Of a stretch of DNA of 6,175 bases, positions 4,367 to 6,175 are shown one piece after another. The DNA lies in assembly GCA_021811745.1 (NCBI GenBank), contig JAJZNH010000017.1:1-6175 (forward strand), given 5' to 3'. The first letter of the stretch is position 1; every line of letters starts with the position of its first letter. The translations under genes were made by a program, and so were the position numbers. The notes under the pieces were generated by a model. That model saw nothing but the letters and a program-made list of their open reading frames with translations. It was not told the origin of the DNA and ran no database searches. The stretch comes from Acidobacteriota bacterium. Lineage in GTDB: Bacteria > Acidobacteriota > Terriglobia > Terriglobales > Acidobacteriaceae.

Positions 4367-6175
4367 CTATCTCGGCGCGGACGGGCGCAGCACAACTTCG
4401 TACTGAGGAAGCACTTCCACGCTCATGCCTTTGGCCGTCTGTCCCTGCGGATTCAACTGCGCCCGCGCCGTCGGGTCCAGGTAAATGAGCGCGTTGCCCG
4501 GCAGAGGAAGCACCTCCACCTCCAGCTTCTTGCCGAAGGCTTGCGGCAGGAAGCGCTTGAGCCCGATTTCCCAGGTGCGGCCATTGTAGAAGTCATCGTC
4601 GAGCAGACGGCCGTTCTCGGAGAGACGGGCCACGTCCCCGGCGTAATGGAGGCGCACGAAGATGTCGCTGAGGCCGGTCATAGGCTGCGCCGGAACCGTG
4701 AGCGACCATGCCGCGGCTTTGGCAAAGTCCGCGTTGTCAGGAGCGATGGGCATGGGGTGGCTGCGTCCCTTCACCGTACCCATGCGCAGGGCGGGACGGG
4801 CTGCAGCCTGGCGAATCGTGACCCACTGGAAATCGATCTTGCGCCGAGCGATCTTCCAATCGCGTTGTCGCCAGAGCGAGCGCGTTGCATCCTTGCCGCC
4901 GGGCGCAAAGATGGATGCTGTGATGTGCGAGGGGTCGAATGAGCGCAGATGTACGCCGTCGCCCGCCGCAAATACCTGTGCCGGAGAAAGCAGCGCGGTA
5001 CCTTTGCCGCCCACCGGGACGCGCCAGAAATTCTCCGCCTCAGGTTCGGTCAGCAGCACGATACGCGCGCTGCGGCCATTACGGCCGCGCACTCGCAGCA
5101 AGGTATCTTTGCCGGGTGCGGGGTTTTCGACGAGAATGCTGCCGTTTGCGTGTGTGACCCTTCCGCTGGTGGCGCGGACGGATGCGACACTGGCAGCGTC
5201 GAAGGCGAACTCTGTGCGCAGGCCTGGAACGGCGAAGAAGAAATAAGTGTGCTCGCCGGCACTGTCCAGCCGCGAGAGCAATTGTGCCGTGCTGTAACGC
5301 AGTGTACCCGCGCCCAGGTCGAGATTTACGGGCCAGATGAAGTAGCTGCTGGCGGGGAGGTCGATGGGCTTGCGTGGCAGCGCGATGGTTCCGGAGGATA
5401 GCTTGACGTGCACCTGGAATCCATGGCGCTCTGGCATCGAGTATGCGCGCACGTAGTTGTTCACGAAGAGGAAGCCGCTGTCTCCGTTGGCGCGCAGCAT
5501 GATGCGAGCCATGCTCAGGTCTGCCGCATCTTTTGGTCTGCGGCTGGGAGCGTAGGGAGCCATCCGGGCCAGCTCCGGGCCGAAAGATTGAAGGAACAGG
5601 TGCAGGCTCTTGATCTTGCGAAATGACTCGCGCTCCTGCCCGTATTCGCCGAGCGGCGCCTGGAAGTCATAAGAGATGACGGGCAGGTCGTTGGGGTAGC
5701 CCGTTGTGGTGGATTCCTGAAGTGTGGTGAGCTTGCCGGCGGGATTGGCGCCGCCCTGAAAGATGTAATAGCCGTAGAGGTTGATGCCCGAGCCAAGCCC
5801 GGTGAGTGTGAGCGCGGCGATGTCGTCGGGCTGGATGAGCGGACGGCGATGATACGAGGTTTCCATGCCGCCGCCCTGCTCGGTTGTGAAGTAGGGGTAG
5901 TGGCGAAGGTCGAAGGCGCCGGCCTGCTTACCGGCAGTCATGGCTCCCATATCGCCAACCGCGCGGTCGGTGGCGAAGAGATAGACCTGATTGGGCGGCT
6001 CGGTTGTAATTGAACTCTGCCAGAAGGTGTCAGGGTATCCGCCGAAGAAGGGGATAAACTCGTGCGGCGGAAAGTTACGCGTGGGCCAGCCGGTGACGGA
6101 GAAGAGCGGCGGATCGATGCCCGCGGCCAGGGCCAGCCGCCGCAGTTCCGCGATGTGCTCGGAACCCGCGCCGGG
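4367..6175 (-). CDS. Beta-galactosidase, glycoside hydrolase family 35 (5' partial)
   Basis: Hydrolyses terminal beta-D-galactose from glycans by a retaining mechanism, and is probably exported. The frame stays open to the right edge, giving 602 residues without the N-terminus. Residues are counted from the edge. EHIAELRRLALAAGID (6-21), LFSVTGWP (24-31) and FGGYPDTFW (43-51 region) are typical of the later half of the GH35 barrel. YFTTEQGGGM (95-104) contains the likely nucleophile Glu99, followed by TSYHRRP. GINLYGYYIFQGGANPAGK and TTLQEST continue the barrel. The acid/base Glu (usually in an 'ENEYG'-like motif) must lie beyond the edge. Beta-rich domains follow: a segment with FLFVNNYVRA and FIWPVNLDLGAGTLRYSTAQLL, then a galactose-binding-like jelly roll at about 490-602 (FVRLHYAGDVARLSENG, DDFYNGRTWEIGL). 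The TAG stop is at 4367-4369. An internal ATG at 5948-5950 is not the start, because conserved sequence continues upstream of it. The family is confident; the specificity is unproven. Confidence 0.88.
   Translation of the reverse strand, partial: PGAGSEHIAELRRLALAAGIDPPLFSVTGWPTRNFPPHEFIPFFGGYPDTFWQSSITTEPPNQVYLFATDRAVGDMGAMTAGKQAGAFDLRHYPYFTTEQGGGMETSYHRRPLIQPDDIAALTLTGLGSGINLYGYYIFQGGANPAGKLTTLQESTTTGYPNDLPVISYDFQAPLGEYGQERESFRKIKSLHLFLQSFGPELARMAPYAPSRRPKDAADLSMARIMLRANGDSGFLFVNNYVRAYSMPERHGFQVHVKLSSGTIALPRKPIDLPASSYFIWPVNLDLGAGTLRYSTAQLLSRLDSAGEHTYFFFAVPGLRTEFAFDAASVASVRATSGRVTHANGSILVENPAPGKDTLLRVRGRNGRSARIVLLTEPEAENFWRVPVGGKGTALLSPAQVFAAGDGVHLRSFDPSHITASIFAPGGKDATRSLWRQRDWKIARRKIDFQWVTIRQAAARPALRMGTVKGRSHPMPIAPDNADFAKAAAWSLTVPAQPMTGLSDIFVRLHYAGDVARLSENGRLLDDDFYNGRTWEIGLKRFLPQAFGKKLEVEVLPLPGNALIYLDPTARAQLNPQGQTAKGMSVEVLPQYEVVLRPSAPR

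Noticed and set aside
1..6175. Sulfatase and GH35 beta-galactosidase as parts of one polysaccharide-utilisation locus
   Set aside because: They are on opposite strands and separated by mutS2 and the fmdB-like gene, and no transporter, SusC/D-like or regulator gene is present in the window.
1..6175. CRISPR array, phage or defence system
   Set aside because: I saw no regularly spaced repeats, no cas, integrase or phage structural genes, and no clustered unknown genes that would suggest a new defence system.

Overview
The window most resembles a chromosomal segment of a GC-rich, soil-type heterotroph, and Acidobacteriota (Terriglobia-like) is my best guess. The guess rests on the style of the MutS2, FmdB-family and GH35 beta-galactosidase proteins and on the sulfatase with a golvesin-like tail. 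It is inferred from protein character only; no rRNA or other strong taxonomic marker is present.

Layout from left to right. (1) Positions 1-803, plus strand: the C-terminal part of a sulfatase-type protein whose start lies outside the window, ending in a golvesin/xanthan-lyase-like beta-sandwich. (2) Positions 804-1271: no intact gene. It holds a decayed IS4-type DDE transposase on the minus strand, with two in-frame stops and a probable frameshift, followed by a 34-bp near-perfect palindrome just beyond the end of mutS2. (3) Positions 1272-3755, minus strand: a complete mutS2 (827 aa) with its ATPase core, coiled coil and C-terminal Smr nuclease domain. (4) Positions 3756-3982: no gene, but a symmetric imperfect hairpin and a smaller perfect one. 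(5) Positions 3983-4279, minus strand: a small FmdB-family zinc-ribbon protein with a TTG start and an Ala/Ser/Pro-rich tail. (6) Positions 4367-6175, minus strand: the C-terminal 602 residues of a GH35 beta-galactosidase, whose N-terminus lies beyond the right edge.

The three right-hand genes read in the same direction in the order GH35, fmdB-like, mutS2. The gaps (87 and 227 bp) are large enough for separate promoters, so a single operon is not shown. The sulfatase converges on them, with the transposase relic and the palindrome in the junction. The sulfatase segment is visibly less GC-rich than mutS2, and together with the transposase debris this suggests a junction between core chromosome and acquired DNA. 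Sulfatase and beta-galactosidase could both act on sulfated galactans, but they are separated by housekeeping genes on the other strand, so a joint pathway is only a speculation. I see no convincing new multi-gene system. The less explained parts are the structured gap at 3756-3982, the palindrome at 1227-1260 and the divergent Smr motif of MutS2.
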